From the NCBI GenBank assembly GCA_007570785.1, contig ML660201.1:31743840-31807839 (forward strand): a stretch of DNA of 64,000 nucleotides, in the 5' to 3' direction. The first letter of the stretch is position 1. Each line of letters begins with the position of its first letter. The translations under genes and the position numbers were made by a program. Source of the stretch: Antilocapra americana. Taxonomy: Eukaryota > Chordata > Mammalia > Artiodactyla > Antilocapridae. Below are positions 9,963-21,554 of this stretch, in pieces. The notes under the pieces were generated by a model, which searched no databases, was not told where the DNA came from, and saw only the letters and a program-made list of their open reading frames with translations.

Positions 9963-12038
9963 CTTAGCATCTGAACACTGGCTCAAAGAAAAATATTAAA
10001 GCCCAACTTTGGCACCTAGGATTACTCTGAAAAATTTTAGACATTTCTTAACCAGTTACCATACTACAAATGTTCTGAGAACTGAAAAGAAATAAGCCCC
10101 ATGCTTTTTCCCTCTTTGGGCCTCAAAACATTCCTGTGCAGAGACCGGGCATGGGGATGTTAGCGGGTGTGCAGAAGCCACGTGAATGCTGGTTACTGAG
10201 ACACTAATAAAGTGAGTCTTGTTTTCAGGACAGCTGTTGCTTCGTTGTTCTTTTGTCACACACAAAAAAAAGAGAGCTGTTATGCTTATGGAATGTGACC
10301 TTCTCATTGGATGGCTGTTACATCACGCCTGGAAACACTGCCAGAGAAATTCATTTTCCCTGTGTGCCACAGAGAAAACAGTAAAAGCAAAAACAAACGA
10401 AATAACCATGAAAGACCCCAAAACCTGTGTTAAATGAACTGCATTACTCCTTAAAAATCAGATCACTTATAAGAAGTATTTCTCAATACTAAATACTGAA
10501 GAGCTTATTTTTTATGAGTAATGTTTTGTCTCATTTTATTATCCTTAGTGTGTAACCTTAACAGACTATTTTTCAGAGTCCAAATAACTGCTGCTCTTCC
10601 AAAGACATTTTCTTTGAACGTGCCATGATTATTAATGCTATACAATTATAAGAGTTATTCCTTTATTTTTTGTATTATCAAATGTCTACCTATGTACTTT
10701 GCCATTTTACAGTTTGGCTATTTCTAAACCATTTTCATTTGCACAAGGGCTTTCTAGTTTTCTTGATCACTATCCACAATGAGAAACACATTTCACATTG
10801 CAACCCAGTGCACAAATGTATGCATGCATGTGCATACAACCCTGAAGTTTGACAAAATAAGACTTATTAGCCTTACCTCATAAGGTGCTATTATTTTCTT
10901 TTTTATTGTTATCTTTAAAATGCTGGCAACCAACCACACAAGTCACAGCATGGCCCACAATTTTCAAAATCACCACACCAGAAGATGAAAAACAAATACA
11001 ACATCTCTTCATGTTTTGAATAATGGCTTTCACACATTCATTTAGTTGTTTTTTTCTGTAAACCTATGTGTGACATTCCTCAGGGATGACTCCCTACACT
11101 CTGCTCCTTCCCAGTGAGGGTTCCTAAGCCTAGTGAGCAGGGAAGATGGAAGGGACCTGAAGAAGCCAGGGCCCCTGTGGCTCCCCCTCTGGCCCACCAC
11201 TAGATGTGGGGGTGGGGGGAAGGTCTTGGCCTTCTAGGCCTATAAATATTCATAGCCTGGCTTTCCTTCCTTTTCCATTTACCCTCACTGTTATTTCTTA
11301 CATCTACACATACACAGCGAACTGAAATAAAATTCAACTGGGTAGAAAAAGAGCTACAACAGACAGGAAAGTAAAGTTTTTCCTAAACATCTCAGGATTT
11401 CAGTTATGCCTATCATATGCTTCTTTCCCATATACCACAGATACCTAAACAAGTTCAAAACAAGTTTACTGGCATGTAAATCCTACTCACAAAATGTTTC
11501 CAACTCAATAATTTTGAGTTTTTAAATCAATAATCAGTATTATATTCCAGTATTCCACGCTGAAACTAGTGACTATTTACTATAATTAGACAGCAATTTT
11601 ATGTGAAGATCAGGAAACTTACTTTTAACGACTCCCACAAGGGAAACTGGACCAACGAGAAAGGAATCTGAAGACAAAAAAAGGAAAACCAAATAAATTA
11701 GGCCAGAAAGATCAATTTGCTTAGCATGACTATATGAACCTATAATTATTATTCAGAAACATTATTTCATTTTAATGTACATAAAAATTACCATCAAACA
11801 AACAAATTTTTAAGTAAAGAATTAAACAGTAACTACTTGAAGAATCTACTGACTTTTAAAGCACAAGGGATATAAAATGATGCTGTGATGCCCTCTTAAA
11901 ACTGAAGCAGTGCAATATGAAGAGTCTGGCAACTGAAAAAAAAAAGAGAAAATAAATATTTTCCATCACAAGTAATAAAGCTTTAAAGATGTGACATTTT
12001 TCTGCTTTAGAGTTCTAGCTGTCTACTCCTCAGCAGGC
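9963..12038. other. Unassigned unique sequence
   Basis: About 2 kb of AT-rich DNA with no recognised gene or repeat. A local GC-richer patch at 11130-11250 ends in a TATAAATA string. I see no promoter context strong enough to call it. Confidence 0.5.
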
Positions 12039-12039
12039 C

Positions 12040-12295
12040 AGATGTCAGGGTTGAAGAGAGAAACTGGGAGGGGGAAAGAGAAAGGGAGTGAGGCAGGACA
12101 GGAGGACGAGTGGAGAAAAGGAGGGGAGAGCAGGAAAGAAGAAAGGGGAGATAGGAAAAGAGGAGAAGGGAGAGAGAAGGGATGGAGGGGACTGAGGGAA
12201 GGGCAGAGAGGTAAAGCAGGTGACAGAGGACAGAGCAGGAGAGAGGGGAGAGGAGGCAGACAGAGCCACTGGCAGGGGGAAGCTGAGAAGCGGGA
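12040..12295 (+). repeat. Polypurine (GA-rich) tract
   Basis: About 250 bp in which the plus strand is almost wholly G and A. The bias explains the long overlapping open frames on both strands at 11991-12421. No perfect microsatellite unit dominates. Confidence 0.9.
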
Positions 12296-12499
12296 TCCAC
12301 GGCCAAAGGCTGGCCTGGGAAGGAGGCAACGCTTCTCTAAGCTGGGTGAGTGAGGGCTCTGAGCAGACAGGGGCAGAGATGGCTGAGAGTCTGATTTAGT
12401 CTCAAGCTTCATCAGGGACAAGAGTCATCTCTAGCATGAAGACAGTCAATGCACTTAAAGATTTACAATCAGATCTGTATTAATTAGCTAAAATTGTTA

Positions 12500-12702
12500 C
12501 CAAGCACATTTCACATGCCAGGAACTGTGTCAGCACTATCAGCACTTCACAGTCCTTATTTCACTGAATCCTCACAACCCTGTGAGACAGGTATCATTAC
12601 CATCCCCAGTTTACAGATGAGGGATGGGCTTCAGAAATGCTGTTTAACTTGCCTAAAGACAAAGAGTTAAGAAGTAAGAAGCCCCGACCATCTGACTACT
12701 AG
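12500..12702 (+). mobile_element. MIR SINE
   Basis: The order of motifs matches MIR in sense orientation: GCCAGGAACTGTGTCAGC, CACTGAATCCTCACAACCCTGTGAG, CCCCAGTTTACAGATGAGG, CTTGCCTAAAGACAAAGAGTTAAGAAG and a final TCTGACTAC stretch. This is an ancient mammal-wide SINE. Confidence 0.88.
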
Positions 12703-13514
12703 TCTACTTAAAAGACACCTAAACTGGATTTACCTGCATATAAATATACCCCCAGTATAATCCATGGGCTTTTAATTAAATATTCTAAATTCTAAAAAAG
12801 GACCCCACCTTCATACCTCCTAAAATATAAAGACCTGAACTCCAGGGGACTCTACCCAGTAGCCCAGGTAATCTCCACACACTGTGCACTGGTCCTGAGA
12901 AAGAGATGATTCTGCTCAAGCAGACTATGGCCCCAGTACTGCGGCTCTGTATCCAATTCCACTGTCAGTGAAGAGTAAATGTGGACTCTTACCAATAACA
13001 ACAGGCACACGGGTATGGGAGTATGCGTGTCTATGTGTGGGAATGTGTGTGTAGACCACAATGTTGAAGGGATTAATGAGTATTTATCTTCCCATGAATT
13101 AAGAGTGCTAAATTATTTACAAAATATTTATATTTACTCAGAAAGTAAGAGTCCAGCATCACCTTGTTCCTCTGCTTGAAGAAATAATGGCCCTGGGCTT
13201 GACAGTGTCCACAGAAAGAAATTTGGCCATCCATTCAGGCAGGAAATGGCAGTGAGGAAAAAAATAAACAGCCTATGTCACTAAATTAGTTTAAGTTGAC
13301 AAACTAAGAGTCTCAGAGAAGTCTGTCATCTTCATAATTAAGCACACCCCATCCTGTACATCAAAGTATCATAATAGGAGATAAATTTATGGAGAAAAAG
13401 TTGAGTTTTTCTTTTGTTACCAAACCATAAGCATCTGACACTGTCCATTCTAACACTAGAGTGCTGTATTTTCAATTAAATTATCAAAACCCAAAGAAAC
13501 TGACTATAGTTTTC
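12703..13514. other. Unassigned sequence
   Basis: No gene or clear repeat is seen. A weak GTGTGTG stretch lies at 13037-13054. Confidence 0.5.
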
Positions 13515-13625
13515 TTTTTTCCTTTTTTGGCCGTACTGAACACTTGCAGGATCTCAGTTCCTCAACCAGGGATCAAACCTGGGCCCCCTGCAGTGGAAGT
13601 GTTGAGTTCAAACCACTGGATCACC
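13515..13625 (-). mobile_element. CHR-1 SINE fragment
   Basis: On the minus strand it reads as a degenerate head followed by the GGGTTTGATCCCTGGTTGAGG-like B-box region and a short tail with A-rich end. It is diverged and truncated. Confidence 0.75.
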
Positions 13626-13676
13626 ATTTTAAAAAATTTCTAACATGTAACAAAATGCCAAAGAGGACTAACAGTT

Positions 13677-13687
13677 AGTGGGATTAT
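13677..13687 (+). repeat. Left TSD (agtgggattat) of the small BovB
   Basis: The same 11-mer recurs at 13907-13917, bounding a 219-bp BovB-derived insertion. Confidence 0.85.
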
Positions 13688-13906
13688 TGTTTTTGTTCAG
13701 TCGCTAAGTCTTGTCTGATTCTGTGACCCCCATTAACTGCAGCACACCAGGCTTCTCTGTCCTTCACTGTCTCTCAGAGCTTGCTCATACTCATGTCCAC
13801 TGAGTCCATGATGCCATCCAACTATCTCATTCTCTGTCGCCCCCTTCTCATGAATGGCAAACCAATTCAGTATTCTTGCCTTGAGAACCCCATGAACAGT
13901 ATGAAA
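13688..13906 (-). mobile_element. 219-bp BovB insertion with inverted 5' piece
   Basis: Positions 13693-13849 are the BovB 3' terminus on the minus strand. Positions 13852-13906 instead match, in plus orientation, the far 5' part of BovB (AATGGCAAACC ... CTTGAGAACCCCATGAACAG), which is also visible inverted at 30360-30410. The matching TSD shows both pieces entered together. The structure fits twin priming with loss of about 2 kb of internal sequence. Confidence 0.83.
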
Positions 13907-13917
13907 AGTGGGATTAT
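13907..13917 (+). repeat. Right TSD of the small BovB
   Basis: Second copy of agtgggattat; see 13677-13687. Confidence 0.85.
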
Positions 13918-16015
13918 AGATGATTTTAATTTTCTTCTTTGTTTCCTACATTTGTTTCCTCCCAAATGTAAATACATTACACTTTAACAAGAATGTACAT
14001 ATGTCACAGTTATAAGATGAAAAACAACTTATAACTTATTGTAATGGTCCATTCTAGCTTTCCTCACTTCTTGATTAAAATTAACCCATAAAACTGCACT
14101 GTATGTTACTGGCATTTTTTTGATACCTAATAAATACCAGATTTTGAATACTATAGATGGACATTTTGCCCATTTTTCTCTATTAAGAGGTATTGTTACT
14201 TCAATTTAAAGAAGTAATTTTGAAATTACACATTTGATATGGCCAAAACTATTTCAGAGAATTTATTTCAAAACATCAGCTGACAGTAAATCCCAACTTA
14301 ACTCTAAAACAAGATTAACTGACAGTCTCAGGTAATTAAATGTGCTATAAGTGCTGAATAATTCAATGTATTTTTGATTTCTGGTAATGAAATCTCTCTC
14401 ACAAGATAAACTCCTAATGTGTGAAAATGTTTCAAACATTCTTCAAGTCAAATTCATACTGAATGTGTCTTGCCATTTACAATATGAAGAAATAATGAAA
14501 ATGTGCTCCACACATGTTACAGTAGTACTGCCAGAAAATATGGCTCCACAGCTAAAACAAACACTCCCAACTACTACAGAACATGGGCTGGTCAGAAAGC
14601 GAGTTCCCTCCCCAGGTCTGGTTTGCAGTTTCAAAACAATGATGTTTCTTCAAAACGTGGAATTTTAAACCCTAAACAGATGTAAGCTGTTATTCTAAAA
14701 TGGTTTATAGATGAGGAAAATGAATAGCTGCACTCAGAGGTCTTGTATTCCAAAACACAACATACCCATTTTATTGCACCAAAAGTTACAAAAATGGCTC
14801 ACTGTTGTGACCTTTTTAATGCCTCCATTTAAGATGTTTTGTTTGAATAAGGCTGTTAAGACCCAGGGCACCAATAAGTGAGCAGCAGTAAACCCAACTA
14901 CCATCAAAGAGGCAGAAGTGTGTGTGTTGGGGGGGGGGGGGACCTGTTAGAATTCACCATGGATTCCACTGGTAATAAACACAGCAATAATTCTACACAA
15001 GAGTGCATGTAAGGATTCCACATGAAGCAAAGAAAGTGAAAGCTGAGTGGTAAACAGGGGAAGGAAGTGTTGGGCATTACTAATGAAATAAAGAAGGTAC
15101 AAAAATTACATTATGGGCACACTTTACCTATTACCAAGTGTTTTTGCTAGAATTATCCTTGAAGCCAATCAGTGCTGACAATCCTGTGATCTTAAATGCC
15201 TATAACCTTATAGATCTTGATCAAATAATGTGATTTACAATGTAACTGAAGGGATACGAAGATATGACTTCTAAAGTCTCATTTGCTCTAGAATTCTGGG
15301 TCTCAATAATCTTCTAAATTATTAATAGAATACCAACATGTTAAAAAAAAAAAAAGATTTGACTGTAAGCTGCAAAGAACACAATGGATCCTACAAGTAA
15401 CCCAAAGGGGAGTCTCCTTTCTGTTGCAAGACAGTGTTCAAATTTCTGTGTTTGATATCGGGTTTTCCATTCTAGTGTTGCAAAGATAACAAGGTCAGTT
15501 CTCCTGTTAAATATTCTGTTTTTTTCCACTTAAGCCCAGTGGTAACCAAGGACAAATGAATTTGAAGACCAGAAAGTATCCTTCCCCAAAGTGACTACTA
15601 TTTTTTTTTTTAAAAAAGAGAGAGATTCATTCAAATCTGGTCTGCTAGCATTTGACATACCAGCAAAGAATTCTAATAATACATATTGATTTTTTTAATT
15701 TAACAACTATAATTCACTTACACACAGCTGTATATAGAGAACAGAATGCATACGTAATAAAGGAAATTAACCTAAAAGTAGAAAAAATTTAAAGTGACTC
15801 ACCCCTCAAGGTCTATAAACCATACTAAAATTCTGGAAGTACCTTTCCAAATACAGCACTAGGTGGACACAAGAGTAACAAAATCTAAATTAGGGAAGGG
15901 GATGATGGTGTGCAGTTTGATTCTCAAGTAAAAGTTAATCTCAGAGGCAAGAGCACTAAGAGTATTAAAACTTGTACAAATATATAGTGAGCAAAGCAGT
16001 GCGGTAGAGGCAACA
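13918..16015. other. Unassigned unique sequence
   Basis: About 2.1 kb of AT-rich DNA. It holds a 14-G run at about 14928-14941 after a GTGTGTG stretch, and A-rich runs at 15342-15353 and 15602-15612. The open frames at 14387-14685 overlap on both strands and match nothing that I recognise. Confidence 0.5.
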
Positions 16016-16017
16016 AT

Positions 16018-16131
16018 ACATACAGACAATGGAACAGAACGAAGAGTCCAGAATTGAACCCTTGCCTATATGTTCAAATGATCTCTACGAATAGTGCCAA
16101 GACCATTCAATGGGGAAAGGACAACTTCCTC
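16018..16131 (+). mobile_element. Old L1 ORF2 fragment, left part
   Basis: It encodes a degenerate form of the L1 ORF2 region around 'NSAKTIQWGKDNF' (near 16091-16129). The same L1 continues after the SINE at 16358. Confidence 0.78.
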
Positions 16132-16357
16132 AAACTTCCCTGGTGGCTCAGTGGTAAAGAGTCTGCCTGCAATGAAGGAAACACAAGAGACATGGGTTCA
16201 ATCCCTGGGACAGGAAGGTCCCCTGGAGTAGAAAATGGCAAGCCATTCAACTATTCTTGCCTGGGAAACCCCATGGACACAGGAGCCTGGTGGGCTACAG
16301 TCCATGGAGTCGCAAAGGTGTCGCAAAGAGTTGAACACAACTGAGCACACACGTGCG
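16132..16357 (+). mobile_element. Bov-tA SINE
   Basis: The head ACTTCCCTGGTGGCTCAG is followed by the Bov-A body (TTCTTGCCTGGGAAACCCC, GGAGCCTGGTGGGCTACAG) and the TTGAACACAACTGAGCACAC end. A short local duplication (gtcgcaaag twice, 16309-16327) lies near the 3' end. The tail runs into an AC-rich stretch. It interrupts an old L1. Confidence 0.9.
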
Positions 16358-16588
16358 CGCACACACAGACACAGTGTCAGGAAAATGGATATACACATAC
16401 AAAGGAGTCAAGTTTGAGCCTTACATTACACCACATGCAAAAAGTGAATCAAAATGAATCAAAGGAAAAAAAAGAATAAAATATCTAAAGGTAGGACCTA
16501 AAACCATAAAACTCTTAGACGAAAAGAGGGAAAAACCTTCATGATATTAGCTTTGGCAATTATTTCTTGAATATTACACCAATCCACA
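16358..16588 (+). mobile_element. Old L1 ORF2 fragment, right part
   Basis: It continues the ORF2 of 16018-16131: ACCATAAAACTCTTAGACG corresponds to the conserved 'TIKLLEE' stretch, followed by a CCTTCATGATATTAGC block. All frames are broken. Confidence 0.72.
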
Positions 16589-16589
16589 G

Positions 16590-16736
16590 GTAACCATGGG
16601 ATTTCCCAGGCAAGAATACTGGCGTTGGTTGCCATTTCCCTCTCCAGGGGATCTGCCTAATCCAGGGACAGAACCCAGGTCTCTTGGCATCTCCTGCACT
16701 GACAGGCAGCTTCTCTACCACTGCGCCACCTGGGAG
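16590..16736 (-). mobile_element. Bov-tA SINE, truncated
   Basis: Minus-strand Bov-tA lacking its 3' end: TTTCCCAGGCAAGAATACTGG, CAGGGGATCTGCC and GGGACAGAACCCAGGTCTC are the antisense of the body and tRNA head. It is inserted in the old L1 region. Confidence 0.85.
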
Positions 16737-16908
16737 AGTGGGGAGTTGCTGCTTCACGAGTCCAGTGTTTCTGTTCACAGTGACGACAGGGAGTAGCCTG
16801 TAGTGGCGACTGCACCACGTCGTCAATTACACTGAAGTGTATACTTAAAAGTGGTTGAACTGGCAAATTTCACGTGATACCTATTTCACCACAGTTTAAA
16901 AACTGTTT
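16737..16908 (+). mobile_element. Old L1 3' UTR end
   Basis: The TACACTGAAGTGTATACTTAA ... TTCACGTGATACC stretch resembles the end of old mammalian L1 3' UTRs. It probably continues the L1 at 16358-16588 across the SINE. Confidence 0.6.
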
Positions 16909-16909
16909 T

Positions 16910-17725
16910 TTAAAAAGTACACACTGAGGTGCCGTTATACAACCACTAGAATGGCTGAAATTAAAAAGGCTGACAAAACCAAATAATGGCAAGGATGTGG
17001 AGCAACCACAACTCTCATATCTTGCCAGTGGAAACTTAAAATGGGACAGCCCCTTTCAAAAGGAGTTTGCTGAGCTTTTATTTGATCCAGAAATTCCACT
17101 CCTATGTATTTATTCAAGAGCAATAACAATATATGTCTGTAATAAGATCGGTACATGTATGTCAAAGTAGTCTTAATCTCAATAGGTAATGACCATCAAC
17201 AGAAAAAAAGATATATAAACTGTGGTATATTCATAAAATGAAATACTAGCAATAAAGTGGGAAGAACTACCAACACATGCTGTAACACAGATGATTCTCA
17301 CCTATGCTACGCTGAGGAAAAAGAAGCCAGACACACAAAGAGGGTTTAGATTGCAAGACTATTTATAGCAAGTTCTAGGGAAAGGGAAAACTTATCTGAT
17401 GGCCAGAGTAACTGCAATGGGATATCACAAAACATTCTAGAGACATGGAAATACTCAATATCATAATAGGGTGTGGATTACAAATATATCCTCTTTTGAA
17501 AAGTATCTATGATGTGTGCATTTCAACATATACAAATGCTATCTACAAATACACTATGAAAACTACAATAGCAGTGAAGAGTGGGTTGAGATAAGAGATG
17601 AATAAAAATGACAGATTACTGTAACTGTCAAAGCTTGATGATGAGCACTTTGGGTTCACTATACTATTTCTTTACCTTATGTATGACTTAAGTTTTTATT
17701 AAGTGGGAAAAAAAAACCTGTAAAA
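16910..17725 (+). mobile_element. Old L1 LINE, ORF2 end and 3' UTR
   Basis: It starts with ACTAGAATGGCTGAAATTAA and GGCAAGGATGTGGAGCAACC (the C-terminal end of ORF2), and ends with TTCACTATACTATTTCTTTACC and an A-run near 17707. It is broken in all frames and is a second L1 distinct from that at 16018-16908. Confidence 0.75.
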
Positions 17726-17735
17726 GTGAAGCAGA

Positions 17736-17945
17736 ATTGTTGTTGTTGTCTAGTCGCTAAGTCGTGTCTGACTCTTGCAACCCTGTGGGACTATAGCCCA
17801 CCAGGGTCCTCTGACTGTGGGATTTCCCAGGCAGGAATACTGGAGTGGGTTGCCATTTCCTTCTTCAGGGGACCTTCCCAACCCAGGGATCAAACCTGTG
17901 TCTCCTGCATTGGCAGGTGGATTCTTTACCACAGAACCAACATGG
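17736..17945 (-). mobile_element. Bov-tA SINE
   Basis: A full-length minus-strand copy: TAGTCGCTAAGTCGTGTCTGA is the antisense 3' end, and TCCTGCATTGGCAGGTGG lies in the antisense head. A near-matching flank (aagcagaatt at 17729, aagcacaatt at 17953) may be its TSD. Confidence 0.9.
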
Positions 17946-17962
17946 CAGCACAAAGCACAATT

Positions 17963-18868
17963 AACTTCTCATTATCAAAACCCATATACCAGAATTAAAG
18001 CAGCCTAGAATTAAAAGTCGAAAAGGGCTTCCCATCTCCAGTTAAACCAAAGTTAAATGACATTAACAGTCTGGGATATAGCTTCTTATTTATCTCAACA
18101 TAGTTTTTTTTTCCCCCCCTCAATTCAACAGGAGTATAAATATAGTTCCAAAATTAAAATTCTTCCCTAAACAATGTCTCCATGGAGCTATCTCCATGAT
18201 TATCATTTCTGATCAATGCATAGTATTTTATAATATTTAACTCTCCCATATTAGTTGATGTTCAATTACTTCCCTCAGAAGATACTGTTTTGTTTAATCA
18301 TTCATTTCTGATACACAGGAGATTCTAGTTATATCATACAGATTGTAAATATATAATTTCTGAACATATCTAATAACAACATGGAAGGCTAAGGTCCAAC
18401 ATTAACCCTTCATCAACATAATCACCCTTATAAATGCCTAGTGTTAACCTTCAGAAAAATCAGAGCACAAAGATATCTTCCATGAGCTATCATTTAACAA
18501 ATTAATCAAAAGGAAAACGACATTATCACACAGGGTTTCACATATCCAGTGAAAAATTCTAACATAGCAGTCAGCATTAACTGACTCTGAGCAAACATCC
18601 AACATTTGCATTAAGATTTAATCCTGCTCCCAGTAATCTATAAACAATTACTTATGCAGCAGGATTATGGTATCAAGAATTATCAATATGTCTGACTTAA
18701 GGAATGTAAGGTCACAAGTAGACACTAGTTGTAACCAATCTTGAAAAAAAACAACCTATTTTTGGTGGTTGGGACTCTTAAAAAATAAAATTAGAAATAT
18801 TTTTTAAAGTTTTCCATTTATTTTTAAGAAAGTTAAATAAAATCCATCTTTATATAAATATACACACA
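17963..18868. other. Unassigned unique sequence
   Basis: About 0.9 kb of AT-rich DNA with a short T/C run near 18105-18119. No gene or repeat is recognised. Confidence 0.5.
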
Positions 18869-18870
18869 TT

Positions 18871-19203
18871 GGGGCTTCCCTGGTGGATCAGTGGTAAAGA
18901 ATCTGCCTGCCAATGCAGGAGACACTGGTCGATCCCTAATCCAGGAAGACCCCATATACCGAGGGGCAACTAAGCCCTTGTGCCCCAACTACTGAGCCTG
19001 TGCTCTAGAGCCGAGGAACCGCAACCACTGAGCCCACACGCCACAGCTACTGCAACCTGCACACTCTGGGGCCCGGGCGGTGCCATAAGAGAAGCCACTG
19101 CAACGAGAAGTGTGTGTGCTGCAAATAGAGTCGTCCCTGCTTACAACTAGAGAAAAGCGCGTGCAGCAACAAAGACTCAACACATCCAAAATCAATAAGT
19201 AAG
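18871..19203 (+). mobile_element. CHR-2 SINE
   Basis: The head GGGGCTTCCCTGGTGGATCAG is followed by GGCAACTAAGCCC, ACTACTGAGCCTGTGCTCTAG, AAGAGAAGCCACTGC and the AAGACTCAACACATCC tail. It is essentially full length. Confidence 0.88.
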
Positions 19204-19980
19204 TATCCATACACACTGAGGCCTTTCCATTTATTTTCACTGACTTCTTTAATAAACTATAGATCACCCCACAAGTCTCCAGGTAATCACTCAGCTACTA
19301 GAACGATTCTTGGTAATGAAACCTGAAATTTTCTTTTTGAGTATAAAAAGCAAAGGACATTCATTTTCAGTCTTCACAGAGTCATTCCCAACACGTTAGG
19401 CAGTGTTGATGTAAGGCTTCTAAGAAAACAGCAAGAGAGTAGTTGAGGGAGGTGCCTGAGACTCGGAATTTCAAAATCAGAATTCCTGTCAAGATGTGAG
19501 AACTCTGGCACAGAGTAAGCAAACAGATGTTCTCAGTTAGCATTTGCATGCAACTTTAATCCCTTACAAAACATAAGCAAGTTGTTCTTGAGATGTTTTT
19601 CTGTGGCTGAGAATGGCTTTAGCAAGAAGGGTTCGGCTGTCTCTCCCATCTACCACTCCCTCTTTCTCATCCAGCAGCCCATCTTGCTCTTGACTCAGAA
19701 AGCAAGGAAAAATGAGTAACCAATCCCTCAAGAATTTCTATAATAGAGAGTATATTATTTAACTTACTATATCACCAATGGTCCTTGGTAACTAAGGCAC
19801 ATACTTATTCATCTGGGTTTTGCTCCTTTCTGAAGCAACTTGGTTTTTGGTAATAAAGATGTTGTGATCGATGGCTTCCCAAATTCTCAGAGACAAAAAT
19901 TAGGTTAATACAATTTAAAAGACTAACCAGGAGCAATAAACACCTCACCTAATATTTAAAACATTTGTATGTGTGTGTGG
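19204..19980. other. Unassigned unique sequence
   Basis: No gene or repeat is recognised, except a short GTGTGTGTG stretch just before the next SINE. Confidence 0.5.
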
Positions 19981-19983
19981 GTT

Positions 19984-20177
19984 AAGTCATTTCAGCGGTG
20001 TCTGACTCTTTGCCATACTATGGCCCACAGCCCACCAGGCTCCTCTGTCCATCGGATTTCCCAGGCAAGAATAATGGAGTGGGTTGCCATTTTCTTCTCC
20101 AGGGGATCTTCCCAACCCAGGGATTGAACACATGCTTCTTGCACCTCCTGCACTGACAGGCGGTTTCTTTATCACTA
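19984..20177 (-). mobile_element. Bov-tA SINE
   Basis: Minus-strand copy with TCAGCGGTGTCTGACTC at its 3' end, CACCAGGCTCCTCTGTCCATC and the antisense head at 20140-20177. Nearly complete. Confidence 0.88.
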
Positions 20178-20478
20178 CTATATAGGTACATCCTTTGGGT
20201 AGGCAAAACTACAACTTGAAAAGAATTATGAAAAATAAAGACAGGTCTGTACAGTGGTTAGGCTGTGCAAGGACCTCACTTGCTCCCTTCACCTCTCCCT
20301 CCCATTTCCTTCTTTCCTCTTCCAGCAACTCCCTCAACCTTGCCAAAATAATCCAATGATAGTAAAAGGAAATTCAATAGCAGCCCCATAAAATGACAAC
20401 CTGGAGCCTCAGCCTAAGTAGGGTGCTGACCAGGCTACAGTATGGTCAGAAGGAAGAGAGGCTGGGGGAGCAGAAGGA
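20178..20478. other. Unassigned sequence
   Basis: A pyrimidine-rich patch lies at about 20276-20330. Nothing else is recognised before the L1 begins near 20480. Confidence 0.45.
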
Positions 20479-21040
20479 AAGAGGGCAGTAAGTTCATAGC
20501 AATACAGGCTTACCTCAAGAAACAAGACAAAAGTCAAATAAATGGCCTAACTCTACACCTAAAGCAACTAGGGAAGGAAGAAATGAAGAATCCCAGGGTT
20601 AGTAGAAGGAAAGAAATCTTAAAAATTAGGGTAGAAATAAATGCAAAAGAAACAAAAGAGACCACAGGAAAAATCAACAAAGCTAAAAACTGGTTTTTTG
20701 AGAAGATAAATAAAAGTGACAAACCGTTAGCCAGACTTATCAAGAAACTAAGGGAGAAGAATCAAATCAACAAAATTAGAAATGAAAATGGGGAGATCAC
20801 AACAGATGACACAGAAATACAAAGGATCATAAGAGACTACTATCAGCAACTAAATGCCAATAAAATGGACAACTTGGAAGAAATGGACAAATTCTTAGAA
20901 AAGTATAACTTTCCAAAACTGAACCTGGAAGAAATAGAAGATCTTAACAGACCATCACAAGCATGGAAATCGAAATTGTAATCAGAAATCTTCCAGCAAA
21001 CAAAAGCCCAGGACCAGAGTGCTTCACAGCTGAATTCTCT

Positions 21041-21127
21041 CCCCATGGCGGATTCATGTCAATGTATGGCAAAATCAACACAATAATGTAAAGAAAATAA
21101 ATAAATAAATATTTTTTAAAAAAAAAT
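21041..21127 (+). mobile_element. Micro L1 insertion: terminal ~85 bp of bovine L1
   Basis: The ATGGCGGATTCATGTC ... TGGCAAAATCAACACAATAA ... A-rich block is the extreme 3' end of bovine L1, as also seen at 24240-24328 and 58315-58402. It sits within the ORF2 of another L1, between CTGAATTCTC and AGAGAAGAGCTAAC. Comparison with usual ORF2 sequence suggests about 10 bp of target were lost and no TSD is visible. Confidence 0.85.
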
Positions 21128-21554
21128 AGAGAAGAGCTAACACCTATCTTACTCAAACTCTTCCAGAAAATTTCAGAAGAAGGTAAACTTCCAAACTCAT
21201 TCTATGAGGGCACTATCACCCTAATACCAAAACCAAAGATGCCACAAAAACAGAAAACTACAGGCCAACATCACTGATGAACACAGATGCAAAATCCTGA
21301 ACAAAATTCTAGCAAACAGAATCTAACAACATATTAAAAAGATCATACATCATGACCAAGTGGGCTTTATCCCAAAAATGCAAGGATTCTTCAATATTCA
21401 CAAATCAATCAATGTAATACACCACATTAACAAATTGAAAGATAAAAACCAAATGATTATCTCAATAGATGCAGAAAAAGCCTTTGACAAAATTCAACAT
21501 CCATTTTAGATAAAAACTCTCGAGAAAGCAGGAAAAGAAGGAACATACCTAAAC

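Noticed and set aside
11235..11250. TATAAATA string after a GC-richer patch as a possible promoter
   Set aside because: No CpG enrichment, no downstream gene and no other core elements visible; such AT strings are common here.
11991..12421. Several overlapping open frames of 94-132 codons on both strands
   Set aside because: They lie over a purine-rich tract in which stop codons are rare by composition; proteins would be low-complexity Arg/Gly/Glu or Ser/Leu/Pro.
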